Assembly (NCBI RefSeq): GCF_004358425.1
Contig: NZ_CP037948.1
Span: 2,314,001-2,378,000 of the forward strand
Reading direction: 5' to 3'
Length of the DNA stretch: 64,000 bases
Source: Qipengyuania sediminis
GTDB lineage: Bacteria; Pseudomonadota; Alphaproteobacteria; Sphingomonadales; Sphingomonadaceae
Shown: piece by piece, positions 46,728-55,518 of the stretch
Position numbering within the stretch: position 1 is the first letter of the stretch
Layout of the letters: each line of letters starts with the position of its first letter
Translations under genes and position numbers: made by a program
The notes under the pieces: model-generated
Seen by the model: only the letters and a program-made list of their open reading frames with translations
What the model was told of the DNA's origin: nothing
The model's database searches: none

Positions 46728-48887
46728 TTGGAACTTTGGGGCGGCCATGAATGCACGGTCAACCGCGTGGGCGATGCTTATCGCGATCAGACGCGGCTGA
46801 CCGGGCACCACGAGCGGATCGAAGATCTCTCCCGTTTCGCTGCGCTCGGCATCACGGCGCTGCGCTATCCCGCGCTGTGGGAACGGATCGCACCCGACGA
46901 TCCCGAGACGCGCGACTGGACCTGGACCGACGAACGCGTTGCGGAGATCGAGCGGCTGGGCATGACGCCCATTCTCGGCCTGCTCCATCATGGCAGCGGC
47001 CCCGCCTACACCTCTCTGATCGACGACAATTTCGTACCCCTGTTCGTGCGCCAGGCCGCGGCCACCGCGCGCCGCTATCCCCAGGTGCGCGATTGGACGC
47101 CGATCAACGAACCGCTCACCACCGCCCGCTTCAGCGCGCTTTACGGCGTTTGGTATCCGCACGCGCGTGACGAGCGCCTGTTCTGGCTGGCCCTGCTCAA
47201 TCAGGTGGACGCAACGCGCGCAGCCATGGCGGCGATACGCGCGGAGATCGGCGACGCGCGGCTGGTGCAGACCGAAGACCTCGGGCTTACTTTGTCTACC
47301 CCCGCGCTCGCGCCCTATGCCGAGCATTACAACACGCGCCGCTGGGCGAGCTGGGATTTGCTGACGGGGCGTATCACTCGCACGCACCCGCTCTATGAGC
47401 GGATCGCTGCCTACGGGTTCGCGAACCGTCTCGACGCCATCGCGGATGATCCGTGCCCGCCCGCCATCCTGGGCATCAACCACTACGCCACCAGCGACCG
47501 CTTCCTCGACGACCGGCTGGACGCGTATTCCGACCCGCCCCGGGAGGAGGGCTTCCACGATATCGCGGCGGTGCGGGCGCTTGATCCGCCAGCTCCGGGG
47601 CTGGTGGGCGTGCTGCGCGAGGCTTGGGAGCGCTACCGCCTGCCGATGGCGGTGACTGAGCTCCACCTCGGCTGCTCACGCGAGGAGCAATTGCGGTGGC
47701 TGGCGCAGGGTTGGGCTGCCTGCGCGGCGTTGCAGGCGGAGGGGCTCGACATACGCGCAGTGACTGCCTGGGCGCTTCTCGGCAATGTCGACTGGAATAG
47801 CCTCATCACCCGCGATGCAGGACATTACGAAAGCGGCGCCTTCGACGTGCGCGGACCCGCGCCGCGCCCCACTGCTGTCGCAAGGCTTCTGCGCGGGCTC
47901 GCGTATGGAGAGGGGGGGGGTCCGGTGGCCGAGATCGCGGCGCAGCCCGGCTGGTGGCAACGACCCGAACGGCTGCTGCATCGACCCTTCGCGAGCCCGC
48001 TTCCGGCCACCGCTCCCACGCCCGATCTCCCCTCTTCCGCCCGCCCGATCGTCATTACCGGCGGCACGGGGACGCTGGGTCGGGCGCTGGCGCGTGCCTG
48101 CACGCTTCGCGGCCTCCAACATGTCCTGACCGACCGCGCGATGCTGCCGATCGATGATGCCAGCCGAGTCGCCGCGTTCCTTGATACGCACCGCCCCTGG
48201 GCCGTGATCAATGCCGCGGGCTGGGTGCGGGTCGACGATGCAGAGCTCGAGCCTGACGGCTGCTTCCGCGCCAATAGCGAGGGCGCGATCGTCCTTGCTC
48301 AAGCCTGTGCGGAGCGGGGGATCCATTGCACCGCCTTCTCTTCCGACCTCGTTTTCGACGGCTGCAAACGCGCGCCCTATCTTGAGGAGGACGCCCCCGC
48401 CCCGCTCAACGTCTATGGCGAGAGCAAGCAGCGCGTCGAGGCCTGGGCGGCGGCTCATCCGGCTGCGATGCTCGTGATCCGCACCGCAGCTTTCTTCAGC
48501 CCGCACGATTCTTTCAACTTCGCCATGGCAGTCGAGCACAGGCTGCGCGAGGGCCAGTCCTTCGCTGCGGCAGCGGATTACGTCGTCACCCCGACCTATG
48601 TCTGCGATCTGGTGAGTGCCACGCTGGACCTCGTGATCGACGCGGAGACGGGCTGTTGGCATCTCACCAATAATGACCCCGTCAGCTGGCTCGAGTTCGG
48701 TCGGCAGGTTGCAACTGCGCTTGCGCTCGATCCCCGGCGGATCGTTCCCGCGAGCGGCCCCGAGCTCGGCTGGCGTGCCAGGCGGCCGCGCTATGCGGCG
48801 CTCTGCTCGGCGCGCGGGCAGCTTCTGCCCCCGCTCGCCGATGCGTTGGAGCGTCACGCGGCCGAGCGGTTGCGCGCCGCAGCATAG
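46728..48887 (+). CDS. Fusion of a GH1-like glycosidase with an RmlD-type NAD(P)-dependent sugar reductase
   Basis: A 719-residue two-domain protein. Residues 1 to about 400 are a clan-A glycosidase barrel: ELWGGHECTVNRVGDAY opening, WTPINEPLTTARFSALYG with the acid/base Glu, and PMAVTELHLGC with a Glu at the nucleophile position. Residues about 440-715 are an RmlD/short-chain dehydrogenase: IVITGGTGTLGRALARAC nucleotide site, FSSDLVFDGCKRAPYLEEDAPAPLNVYGESKQ with catalytic Tyr and Lys. The start is a TTG at 46728 behind AAGGGGG; the nearest ATG is out of frame. Probably makes or remodels a cell-surface sugar; substrate unknown. No signal peptide. Confidence 0.85.
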   Translation: MELWGGHECTVNRVGDAYRDQTRLTGHHERIEDLSRFAALGITALRYPALWERIAPDDPETRDWTWTDERVAEIERLGMTPILGLLHHGSGPAYTSLIDDNFVPLFVRQAAATARRYPQVRDWTPINEPLTTARFSALYGVWYPHARDERLFWLALLNQVDATRAAMAAIRAEIGDARLVQTEDLGLTLSTPALAPYAEHYNTRRWASWDLLTGRITRTHPLYERIAAYGFANRLDAIADDPCPPAILGINHYATSDRFLDDRLDAYSDPPREEGFHDIAAVRALDPPAPGLVGVLREAWERYRLPMAVTELHLGCSREEQLRWLAQGWAACAALQAEGLDIRAVTAWALLGNVDWNSLITRDAGHYESGAFDVRGPAPRPTAVARLLRGLAYGEGGGPVAEIAAQPGWWQRPERLLHRPFASPLPATAPTPDLPSSARPIVITGGTGTLGRALARACTLRGLQHVLTDRAMLPIDDASRVAAFLDTHRPWAVINAAGWVRVDDAELEPDGCFRANSEGAIVLAQACAERGIHCTAFSSDLVFDGCKRAPYLEEDAPAPLNVYGESKQRVEAWAAAHPAAMLVIRTAAFFSPHDSFNFAMAVEHRLREGQSFAAAADYVVTPTYVCDLVSATLDLVIDAETGCWHLTNNDPVSWLEFGRQVATALALDPRRIVPASGPELGWRARRPRYAALCSARGQLLPPLADALERHAAERLRAAA

Positions 48888-48942
48888 GCTCGGCGCGCAC
48901 TGTTCATTGCGCCTTCAAGCGCTTTTGCGATAGGCGCGGGCC

Positions 48943-49473
48943 ATGGTCCGCTTCCTTCGCTTCGTCGTCATGCTGCTCGCGCTGGTATCCGCTGCGGCGG
49001 CGAGCGCGGAGGTGCGTGTCACCTTCCACAGCTTCAACGGCTCGATGCCGTTCGGGCGGTTTCCGCACGCATTCGTCTCGTTTGACGGGACGCTGGAGGC
49101 GACCGGGCAGCCGGTGCGCGAGAACTTCGGCTGGTCGGCCAAGAATATCTCCCCCGCGATCCTCCAGGGCCCGGTCTATGGCATCGTCCTCGTCGAAAAG
49201 GACAAGTGGCTAACCAAGACGAACCGCCACTTCACCGTGCCGCTGACGGATGCGCAATACCGCCGCCTGCGTGCCGAGGTGGAGGCGTTCCGCACCGCGC
49301 CCGGCAAGCACTACAGCCTGGAGACGCGCAACTGCATCCACTTTGTGGGGCGCATGGCGGAGCTGATCGGTCTGAAGGTCGATTACCCGGCCAACATGAT
49401 GCGCCGCCCGCGCGAATGGCTCAACCACATCGGAACTTTGAACCCGCACTTGGGCGCCAGGCGGTTCGGTTAG
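48943..49473 (+). CDS. Secreted papain-like (NlpC/P60-type) protein, function unknown
   Basis: A 176-residue exported protein with a signal peptide ([22 protein letters not shown]). The mature part has a His in [12 protein letters not shown] and a Cys in [14 protein letters not shown], the arrangement of circularly permuted papain-fold (NlpC/P60-like or DUF4105-like) proteins. Catalysis on peptidoglycan or lipid amides is conceivable but not shown. It is followed by dcd after 55 bases. Confidence 0.65.
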   Translation: MVRFLRFVVMLLALVSAAAASAEVRVTFHSFNGSMPFGRFPHAFVSFDGTLEATGQPVRENFGWSAKNISPAILQGPVYGIVLVEKDKWLTKTNRHFTVPLTDAQYRRLRAEVEAFRTAPGKHYSLETRNCIHFVGRMAELIGLKVDYPANMMRRPREWLNHIGTLNPHLGARRFG

Positions 49474-49528
49474 GATAAGTTGCCGGGCCGGCCTTGCTTG
49501 CGCGGCGGGGAGCGGGAATGACCGCCCC

Positions 49529-50083
49529 ATGGCCATTCTCTCCGACCGCTGGATTCGCGAGGCGGCGACAACGCGCGGGATGATCGAGCCTTTCGTAGAG
49601 GCTCAGCGGCGCGACGGCTGCATTTCCTATGGCCTGTCGAGCTTCGGCTACGATGCGCGCGTGGCTGACGAGTTCAAGATCTTCACCAATGTCGACAACG
49701 CGATCGTCGATCCCAAGGACTTCGCCGCCACAAGCTTCGTCGATCGGCAAACCCAGGTCTGCGTGATCCCGCCCAACAGCTTCGCGCTCGCGCGCACAGT
49801 CGAATATTTCCGTGTGCCCGAGGATGTCCTCGTCATCTGTCTCGGCAAGAGCACTTATGCCCGCTGCGGCATCATCGTGAACGTCACCCCGCTCGAGCCG
49901 GGGTGGGAAGGGCACGTGACGCTCGAATTCTCGAACACCACTCCGCTCCCCGCCAAGATCTACGCCGGCGAAGGGGCATGCCAGTTCCTGTTCCTACAGG
50001 GGAACGAGCGGCCGGAGGTGACCTATGCCGATCGCGCCGGCAAATACATGGGCCAGCGCGGGGTGACCTTGCCGCGGCTCTGA
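49529..50083 (+). CDS. dcd: dCTP deaminase
   Basis: Deaminates dCTP to dUTP for thymidylate synthesis. The 184-residue trimeric enzyme shows [49 protein letters not shown] (catalytic Glu in [10 protein letters not shown]) and [11 protein letters not shown]. Length and start ([13 protein letters not shown]) match the monofunctional proteobacterial form rather than the dCTP deaminase/dUTPase fusion. Confidence 0.96.
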   Translation: MAILSDRWIREAATTRGMIEPFVEAQRRDGCISYGLSSFGYDARVADEFKIFTNVDNAIVDPKDFAATSFVDRQTQVCVIPPNSFALARTVEYFRVPEDVLVICLGKSTYARCGIIVNVTPLEPGWEGHVTLEFSNTTPLPAKIYAGEGACQFLFLQGNERPEVTYADRAGKYMGQRGVTLPRL

Positions 50084-50089
50084 CCCGCC

Positions 50090-50115
50090 GGAACCGATCC
50101 CCATCCCGACCCGTT
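50090..50115 (+). promoter_or_regulatory. EcfG (general stress sigma) promoter of doxX
   Basis: GGAAC at 50090-50094 and CGTT at 50112-50115, separated by 17 bases, match the alphaproteobacterial EcfG consensus GGAAC-N16/17-CGTT exactly. Transcription would start about 24 bases before the doxX ATG. Confidence 0.6.
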
Positions 50116-50145
50116 GCCGGGATCGAGTTCAGGGGAGATAAGGCA

Positions 50146-50691
50146 ATGGCGGCTCTGGCGGCAATCATCGGGCGGCTGTGCATCGCCGCGCTCTTCGTGA
50201 TGTCGGGCATCGCCAAGCTCGCCGATCCGGCGGGGACGGCACAGTACATCACGGCCAACAGCACCCTTCCCGCGACGCTGGCCACTCCTGTCGGCATCTT
50301 CGAGATCGTGGCCGGCGTGCTGCTGGGCCTGGGCCTCATGACGCGGCTCGTAGCGATCGTGCTTGCCGGCTACATCGCGCTCGCGACCCTGTTGTTCCAC
50401 AGCCAGATCACCGATGCCGCGCAGGGCATGCTGGCGAGCCGCAATCTCGCGATCCTGGGCGGTCTGCTGATGGTCTTCGCCTATGGTCAGGTGAGCTGGC
50501 GGGTGAGCACCTGGAAGGAACGCGCGCGCCGCCATGACGCCGAGGTCGCTGCCGCGAAGGCCGAGGCGCGGGCCGATGCGCTGGGCCACGACCGGACGGT
50601 GGTGGTGAACAACCAGGGCGGCGCGGCTGCCCCGGCTTATCCTCCCGGGCGGACGGTGGCGGACCGCACTGACGGCGATCCGCGCACCTGA
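50146..50691 (+). CDS. DoxX family membrane protein
   Basis: A 181-residue inner-membrane protein with four helices (about 3-18, 48-65, 71-90, 103-118) and the ALFVMSGIAKLADPAGTAQYI signature of DoxX proteins. The C-terminal 55 residues are hydrophilic and Ala-rich. DoxX proteins take part in redox or thiol stress responses in several bacteria, but a specific activity is not defined here. The ATG at 50146 has AGGGGAG upstream. An EcfG-type promoter precedes it, which fits induction by general stress. It converges with a TonB receptor gene. Confidence 0.85.
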   Translation: MAALAAIIGRLCIAALFVMSGIAKLADPAGTAQYITANSTLPATLATPVGIFEIVAGVLLGLGLMTRLVAIVLAGYIALATLLFHSQITDAAQGMLASRNLAILGGLLMVFAYGQVSWRVSTWKERARRHDAEVAAAKAEARADALGHDRTVVVNNQGGAAAPAYPPGRTVADRTDGDPRT

Positions 50692-50699
50692 GCGCGCGC

Positions 50700-52889
50700 C
50701 TAAAAGCTTAGGCGCGCGCTCACGCGGAAGTTGCGCCCCGGGAGCGGGACGAAATCCTTGGTGAAGCTCGTATGGCGGCGCCCTTCGACGTTGAAGATGT
50801 TCTCGACCTGACCGAGCAAGGTGACGCTGCCGTCCTGGCCGAACGGCTTCCAGGCCAGCGAGGCGCTGACGAAGGTGAATGCATCGGTCGGTGTTTCGAA
50901 TTCGGCCACGCGGTCCTGTTCGAAAAAGTGCTGGACCTCGACCCGGCCCTCGAGCGGGCCGGTCCGGGCCTCGAGCGCGCCCAGCAGGCGCAGCGGCGGG
51001 ATGCGCGGGACCGGGCTGCCGTCGGCAAGTTCGGCTCGCACATAATCGCCTCCAAGGTCGACCGAAATGCCGAAGCCGTCGCGATTGACCAGGGGCACGT
51101 TGATCTCGCCTTCGATGGCGAAATAATCCGCTTCGTCCTGCAGGAAGACGAAGACCGGAAGATCGCCTTCCTCCTCCCCTCTCGGTGAAAGATAGATGAA
51201 GTCTTCGAACCAGCTCTGTGACACGGCGAAGTTCACCCGCGCGGGGCCAATGGTGCCGCGAACGAAGGCTTCGACCCCCCAGGCCTTTTCCATCGACAGG
51301 TTGACGTCGCCGATCTCGAACGCCTGCGTCGCGATATGGGGGCCGTTGGCAAACAGCTCCTCGCCCGCGGGCGCGCGCTGCACCCGCGTCCCGTTGACGC
51401 CGACGCGCAATCCGCCATCGGTCTGGAAAGAGACGCCGAGCGCCCCCGAAAGCCCATCGAATTCGCGATCCACGCCCAGCGCCGGCGAGCGGACGCTGGT
51501 CGTTTCATAGCGCAGCGCGGCTTCGATCTGTACGGGCCCCGTGCCGAACTCCTGCAGGGTGAACACGGCGAACTGATCGGTGACATTGGGCCGGACGAAG
51601 GCTTCCGCCCCGATCGCCTGGAAGTCGCGCCAGTAATACTGGATGCCGGTCGAACCGCGCAGCGCGCGATCCTGGTTCTGCACGAGCTCGGCGCGCGCCT
51701 CGATCCCCTCGACGCCGAAGACCGTGCCGACTTCGCTGCCTTCGAATTCGGTATGGGTATAGTCGGTATACCCCACCCGGGTGACGAAGCGCTCGAAAAG
51801 CCCATCCCCGAGCGCGAGTTCGGCGCGAAGATCGGCGCGGAACCGCTCGAGGCCGATGGAGACCTGCTCCTCGCCCTCCTCTTGCCCTTCAGCGCCCGCC
51901 TCCTCTTCACCTTCCTCGCCATGGTGGTGGTGACCGGCACCAGGGCGCCCGGGGATGCCGTAGGTGGTATCGTAATATCCGACCGACGCGCCCAGCGTGC
52001 TCTCGCCGGCAAAGATGGCGAAGCCGGCATTGGCGCTGGTGGCTTCGAAATAGCTGTTGGGCAGCACGTCGCGCTGGTTCGCCGCCTCGCGCAGCTCGGC
52101 CGACGCTTCGAGCTCGCCCTCGGCTTCTTCCTCGGCGGCATCGGCAAGCAGATCGGCGCGCAGACCTTCGGCAATTGTGAAGCCCGGAACGGAGAGGTCA
52201 CCCGCGTCGCGATAGCTGCCGTCGATATGGAAAACGATGGTCTCGCCGAGCGGCACATCGAGCGAGCCGGCGATCTGGTACTGGTCGTTGACGCTGTCGA
52301 AACCGGCCAGCGCGTCGAAGTGGAAGGCTTCGTCGAGCGGGCGGCGCGGGATGCGCTTGTCGATGACATTCACCGCCCCGCCGATGGCCTGGCTGCCATA
52401 GAGCAGCACCGCGGGGCCGCGCAGCACCTCGATCCGCTCGGTCGTGAGGCTGTCGACGGCCACCGCATGGTCGTCGGAGGTGTTCGATGCATCGAGCGTC
52501 CCGATCCCGTCAACCAATGTCCGCACGCGCTCGCCCGAAAGGCCGCGCAGGACGGGGCGGGAGGCGCCGGGCGCGAACCCGCTCGATGTGACGCCGGGGA
52601 GCTTTGCCAGCACATCACCCAATTGGCCCGATTGGTTGCGTTGCAACTCGTCACCCTGGAGCACAGAGGTGCCGGCAAGAATGTCGAGGTCGCGCACGCC
52701 CCGCGCGCTTACGATGATCTCAGGCGCGATTTCGTGATAATCTTCGCCTTCGACCTGACTTTGGGTCGCGCTTTCGGTGCGCGCTTCGGCCGTGGTCTGG
52801 GCCTGCCCCGGTGCAGCGGCAGCCAAGGCGATGGCGAGGATGGATGCTCCCAGGAAAAGCGGGTGAGCGGTTTGCGTATGATACAACAT
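50700..52889 (-). CDS. TonB-dependent receptor, ZnuD-like (probable zinc receptor)
   Basis: A 729-residue outer-membrane receptor. The signal peptide (MLYHTQTAHPLFLGA...GQAQ) is followed by the plug (EIIVSARGVRDLDILAGTSVL, RIEVLRGPAVLLYGSQAIGGAVNVID) and a barrel ending in FRVSARLSF. An extracellular loop near residues 320-350 is extremely His/Glu-rich (GHHHHGEEGEEEAGAEGQEE), and a second acidic stretch (DAAEEEAEGELEASAEL) precedes it. This combination, with the TSDDHAVAVDSLTTERIE plug segment, is that of ZnuD-type zinc receptors. Nickel, cobalt or copper are alternatives. A palindrome overlaps the start codon. Confidence 0.8.
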   Translation of the reverse strand: MLYHTQTAHPLFLGASILAIALAAAAPGQAQTTAEARTESATQSQVEGEDYHEIAPEIIVSARGVRDLDILAGTSVLQGDELQRNQSGQLGDVLAKLPGVTSSGFAPGASRPVLRGLSGERVRTLVDGIGTLDASNTSDDHAVAVDSLTTERIEVLRGPAVLLYGSQAIGGAVNVIDKRIPRRPLDEAFHFDALAGFDSVNDQYQIAGSLDVPLGETIVFHIDGSYRDAGDLSVPGFTIAEGLRADLLADAAEEEAEGELEASAELREAANQRDVLPNSYFEATSANAGFAIFAGESTLGASVGYYDTTYGIPGRPGAGHHHHGEEGEEEAGAEGQEEGEEQVSIGLERFRADLRAELALGDGLFERFVTRVGYTDYTHTEFEGSEVGTVFGVEGIEARAELVQNQDRALRGSTGIQYYWRDFQAIGAEAFVRPNVTDQFAVFTLQEFGTGPVQIEAALRYETTSVRSPALGVDREFDGLSGALGVSFQTDGGLRVGVNGTRVQRAPAGEELFANGPHIATQAFEIGDVNLSMEKAWGVEAFVRGTIGPARVNFAVSQSWFEDFIYLSPRGEEEGDLPVFVFLQDEADYFAIEGEINVPLVNRDGFGISVDLGGDYVRAELADGSPVPRIPPLRLLGALEARTGPLEGRVEVQHFFEQDRVAEFETPTDAFTFVSASLAWKPFGQDGSVTLLGQVENIFNVEGRRHTSFTKDFVPLPGRNFRVSARLSF

Positions 52890-52891
52890 AC
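52876..52891. promoter_or_regulatory. Palindrome over the ZnuD-like start codon (candidate Zur site)
   Basis: GTATG-N6-CATAC, a perfect five-base dyad in an A/T-rich patch, spans the ATG at 52889. It broadly resembles Zur boxes of alphaproteobacteria (A/T-rich, with TATG/CATA half-sites). The position would block initiation. Part of the dyad is coding, so chance cannot be excluded. Confidence 0.35.
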
Positions 52892-53049
52892 CATCCGCAA
52901 TAAAGCCTCGGCCGGCGGGTTCAACCGCCTGGATGCCAGAAGCGAAGCGCGGTAAAAACTGTGGCCCGAAAGTCACCCCATGGCGACGGGGCGAGGCGGC
53001 TCGGCAGCGATGCGCGAGACCTGGCGCTCCGATGCAGGCAAAATGGAAC

Positions 53050-53124
53050 TGGAGCGGGCGAAGGGATTCGAACCCTCGACCCCAACCTTGGCAAGGTTGT
53101 GCTCTACCCCTGAGCTACGCCCGC
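53050..53124 (-). tRNA. tRNA-Gly (anticodon GCC)
   Basis: On the minus strand the acceptor GCGGGCG pairs with CGCCCGC, followed by TCCA, so the CCA end is encoded. The D arm is GCTC-AGGGGTAGA-GC, the anticodon arm CAACC-TTGCCAA-GGTTG places GCC at 34-36, and the T arm is GAGGG-TTCGAAT-CCCTT. All arms pair well. It lies in a 412-base gap between the receptor and thioredoxin genes; I see nothing else there. Confidence 0.97.
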
Positions 53125-53301
53125 TCTGGCGTGGCCGCGCGCCGCATATGCGGGGCCCGGCCGGGAGGCGCGCGATTAGCAGCGGGCCGGTAGGGCTGCA
53201 AGTGCAAATGGCGGCCGCCGGATGGGCCCGTTCCGCCCTTCACATTCGCGCGGCCCGCGCCCACATGGACGTCTTGTTCCGCAAACAGGGAATTGGGTAG
53301 C

Positions 53302-54219
53302 GTGGCGAGCCTCGGCCTCAACATCGACGAACAGAAGGCGGTCGAACGCTTCCGCAAGGAGGTCGTCGAACCTTCGATGACCAGCCTCGTCATCCTCGAT
53401 TTCTGGGCCGAATGGTGCGGTCCTTGCAAGGCGCTGACCCCGGTGCTGGAAAAGGTCGCCGCGGACTATGCCGACAAGGGCGTGGTGCTCGCCAAGATCA
53501 ATGTCGACGAAGAGCAGTTCATCGCGAGCCAGTTCCAGGTCCGCTCGATCCCCACGGTCTATGCTCTGTTCCAGGGGCAGCCGGTCGCCGATCTCACCAG
53601 CGCGCGCAGCGAGAGCCAGCTGAAGCAGGTGCTCGACCAGCTGCTAGCGCAGCTACCCGTCGGCGGCGCCGCCGGCGAAGCCAAGGCCGAGATCGCGCAA
53701 TTCGTCGCCATGGGCGAGGAGATCCTGGCGGGCGGCGATCCGGAGCGCGCGGCGGGCATCTTCTCGCAAGTGGTTGAGATGGCGCCCGAAGAACCGGCCG
53801 CGCATGCCGGGCTGATCCGCGCGCTGGTCGAGGCGGGGCGGATCGAGGAGGCGCAGGCTGCGCTCGCTTTGGCGGAGGGCCTGCCCGCGGTCGCCGCCGA
53901 TCCCGCGCTAGGGCAGGCGAAAAGCGCCCTGGCGCTGCAGGCGGCCAGGCCCGATGACGGCGCGCTTGCCGCGCTGCGGGCGCGTGCGGCCGAAAGCCCG
54001 AGTGACTTCGCAGCCCGCTTCGCCTTCGCCGAAGCCGCTTTCGCTGCCGGCGAGCGCGATACCGCCGCGGACGAGCTCCTCGCCATCATCGCCGCCGACC
54101 GCGACTGGAACGAGGGTTCCGCCAAGGCCAAGCTGCTGCAGATTTTCGAAGCTGTTGGACTTGAAGACGCGTGGGTCGTCGCCACCCGCCGCCGCCTTTC
54201 GCGCCTGCTGTTCGGATGA
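53302..54219 (+). CDS. CnoX/YbbN-like thioredoxin with TPR domain
   Basis: A 305-residue protein with an N-terminal thioredoxin domain (LDFWAEWCGPCKALTPVLEKVAADY) and the full redox pair Cys39/Cys42, then a C-terminal helical TPR-like domain (about 125-300, repeating A-rich helices such as AHAGLIRALVEAGRIEEAQAAL). This is the YbbN/CnoX layout, co-chaperones that protect and hand over oxidised substrates. Unlike E. coli YbbN, the CGPC motif is intact, so reductase activity is plausible. The start is a GTG at 53302 or a TTG at 53293. Confidence 0.88.
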   Translation: MASLGLNIDEQKAVERFRKEVVEPSMTSLVILDFWAEWCGPCKALTPVLEKVAADYADKGVVLAKINVDEEQFIASQFQVRSIPTVYALFQGQPVADLTSARSESQLKQVLDQLLAQLPVGGAAGEAKAEIAQFVAMGEEILAGGDPERAAGIFSQVVEMAPEEPAAHAGLIRALVEAGRIEEAQAALALAEGLPAVAADPALGQAKSALALQAARPDDGALAALRARAAESPSDFAARFAFAEAAFAAGERDTAADELLAIIAADRDWNEGSAKAKLLQIFEAVGLEDAWVVATRRRLSRLLFG

Positions 54220-54299
54220 TGGCCCTTTCTATCCCCGTTCGTGCTGGGCTTGTCGGAGCACCGCTCCTCTTGGTCGGCGCAGCGCATAAAAGGATTGGC

Positions 54300-54332
54300 G
54301 CCCCTTCCACTGGCTCAGGGCGAACGGCCATG
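54300..54332. repeat. Degenerate copy of a common intergenic repeat
   Basis: The stretch CCACTGGCTCAGGGCGAACGG resembles the widespread bacterial intergenic unit with core GGCTCAGGGCGAACGG. It lies in the 151-base gap between the thioredoxin and LON-domain genes. Confidence 0.4.
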
Positions 54333-54370
54333 GGGGCTTGGTCGGGGGGCCTTGGCGTGGGGGTCGTGAC

Positions 54371-54973
54371 TTGAGGCTCTCGATCTTCCCGCTTCCCGGC
54401 GCGATCCTCTTTCCAGGGTTGGCGCTGCCGCTGCACCTGTTCGAGCCGCGCTATCGCGCGCTGGCAAGCGACGCTCTGGCGCGCGACCGGCGCATCGCGA
54501 TGATTCAGCCGCAGGGCCCGGGCGACCGGCTCTACGATATCGGCTGCGTCGGCAGGATCGGCGAGGTCGAGGCGATGGAAGACGGGCGCTACAACCTTGT
54601 CCTCGAAGGCGAGACCCGGTTTCGGGTGCTGCGCGAGCTGGAGGTTACGACCCCCTTCCGCCAGGTCGAGGCCGAGCCGATCGCCGACGCTGAGTTCGAA
54701 GTGCTGGCCGCCGTCGAGCGGGCAGGCTTCGAGCAGGAGGCGCGCGCCTTCGCCGACGCGCAAGGTTACAGCGTCGATTGGGATGCAGTGACGCGGCTCG
54801 ATGACCAGACGCTCATCAACGGCGTCTCACAGATCGCGCCCTTCGATTTCGCCGCCAAGCAGGCGCTGCTCGAGGCGCCGGACTTGTCGGCGCGCTGCGA
54901 GCTCCTCATCCAGCTCATGCAATTCTTCGGCGCGCGCAGCGAATGGCCGGGCGGCAAGGTCACGCTGCAGTAA
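54371..54973 (+). CDS. LON-domain (Lon N-terminal substrate-binding-like) protein
   Basis: A 200-residue stand-alone LON domain: LSIFPLPGAILFPGLALPLHLFEPRYRAL at the start and YDIGCVGRIGEVEAMEDGRYNLVLEGETRFRV are characteristic. It has no ATPase or protease domain. Such proteins are common in alphaproteobacteria beside a YbbN-like thioredoxin, as here, but their role is unknown. No ATG is available; I use the TTG at 54371 (RLSIFPLPG), with an in-frame TTG at 54338 as alternative. Its end overlaps the convergent membrane gene by 14 bases. Confidence 0.85.
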   Translation: MRLSIFPLPGAILFPGLALPLHLFEPRYRALASDALARDRRIAMIQPQGPGDRLYDIGCVGRIGEVEAMEDGRYNLVLEGETRFRVLRELEVTTPFRQVEAEPIADAEFEVLAAVERAGFEQEARAFADAQGYSVDWDAVTRLDDQTLINGVSQIAPFDFAAKQALLEAPDLSARCELLIQLMQFFGARSEWPGGKVTLQ

Positions 54974-55508
54974 CGCCCTCGCGCACAGCGCGCCGGGTCA
55001 GAACTATCCCGAACACAAGCTCCACCGCCGCGACTGCCAGCATCAACCACGATGTCTGGCCAGGCAGCCAGAACAGCACGGCACAACCCAGTGCGGTGAT
55101 GACGGCACCGAGCAGCCAATAGGTCCGGTCTCCGTACATCGTCTTGAAGGTGAAATAATGCGTGCCGACCGCGATCGCCGCGATCGGGAACACCCATTCG
55201 GGACGGGTGTCCAGCAGCAGCCAGGCGGCGAGCAGACAGCCGATCATTGCGATGGTGCTTTCCAGGCCCAGACCGCCGAGCGGATTGCCTGCGACCGAAG
55301 CACTGCGCTTGTAAATGAGGCGGCAGAGGACGACGCTGAGCGGATAGATAAGGAAGCCGCCGAAAAACAGCGTCGCGAAACCGGTGTGATAGCCGCTCTG
55401 CCGATAGACCAATGCGGCGGCGAGCCAGACCAGGGCCGAGACCAACGCCCCCGGCCCACCGCCGACGCATTCGACACGAATTTGCCGCTGCGCCTCCGAT
55501 ACCGTCAT
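54960..55508 (-). CDS. Uncharacterised membrane protein (DUF7010-like)
   Basis: A 182-residue protein with about five to six hydrophobic helices (about 24-38, 46-66, 82-100, 106-123, 133-150, 153-171). Segments such as YHTGFATLFFGGFLIYPLSVVLCRLIYKR recall the DUF7010 group, but I am not sure. The ATG at 55508 follows GGGGGAAGG and the gene sits just behind marC, so it is in the same operon. Confidence 0.6.
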   Translation of the reverse strand: MTVSEAQRQIRVECVGGGPGALVSALVWLAAALVYRQSGYHTGFATLFFGGFLIYPLSVVLCRLIYKRSASVAGNPLGGLGLESTIAMIGCLLAAWLLLDTRPEWVFPIAAIAVGTHYFTFKTMYGDRTYWLLGAVITALGCAVLFWLPGQTSWLMLAVAAVELVFGIVLTRRAVREGVTAA

Positions 55509-55518
55509 GCCTTCCCCC

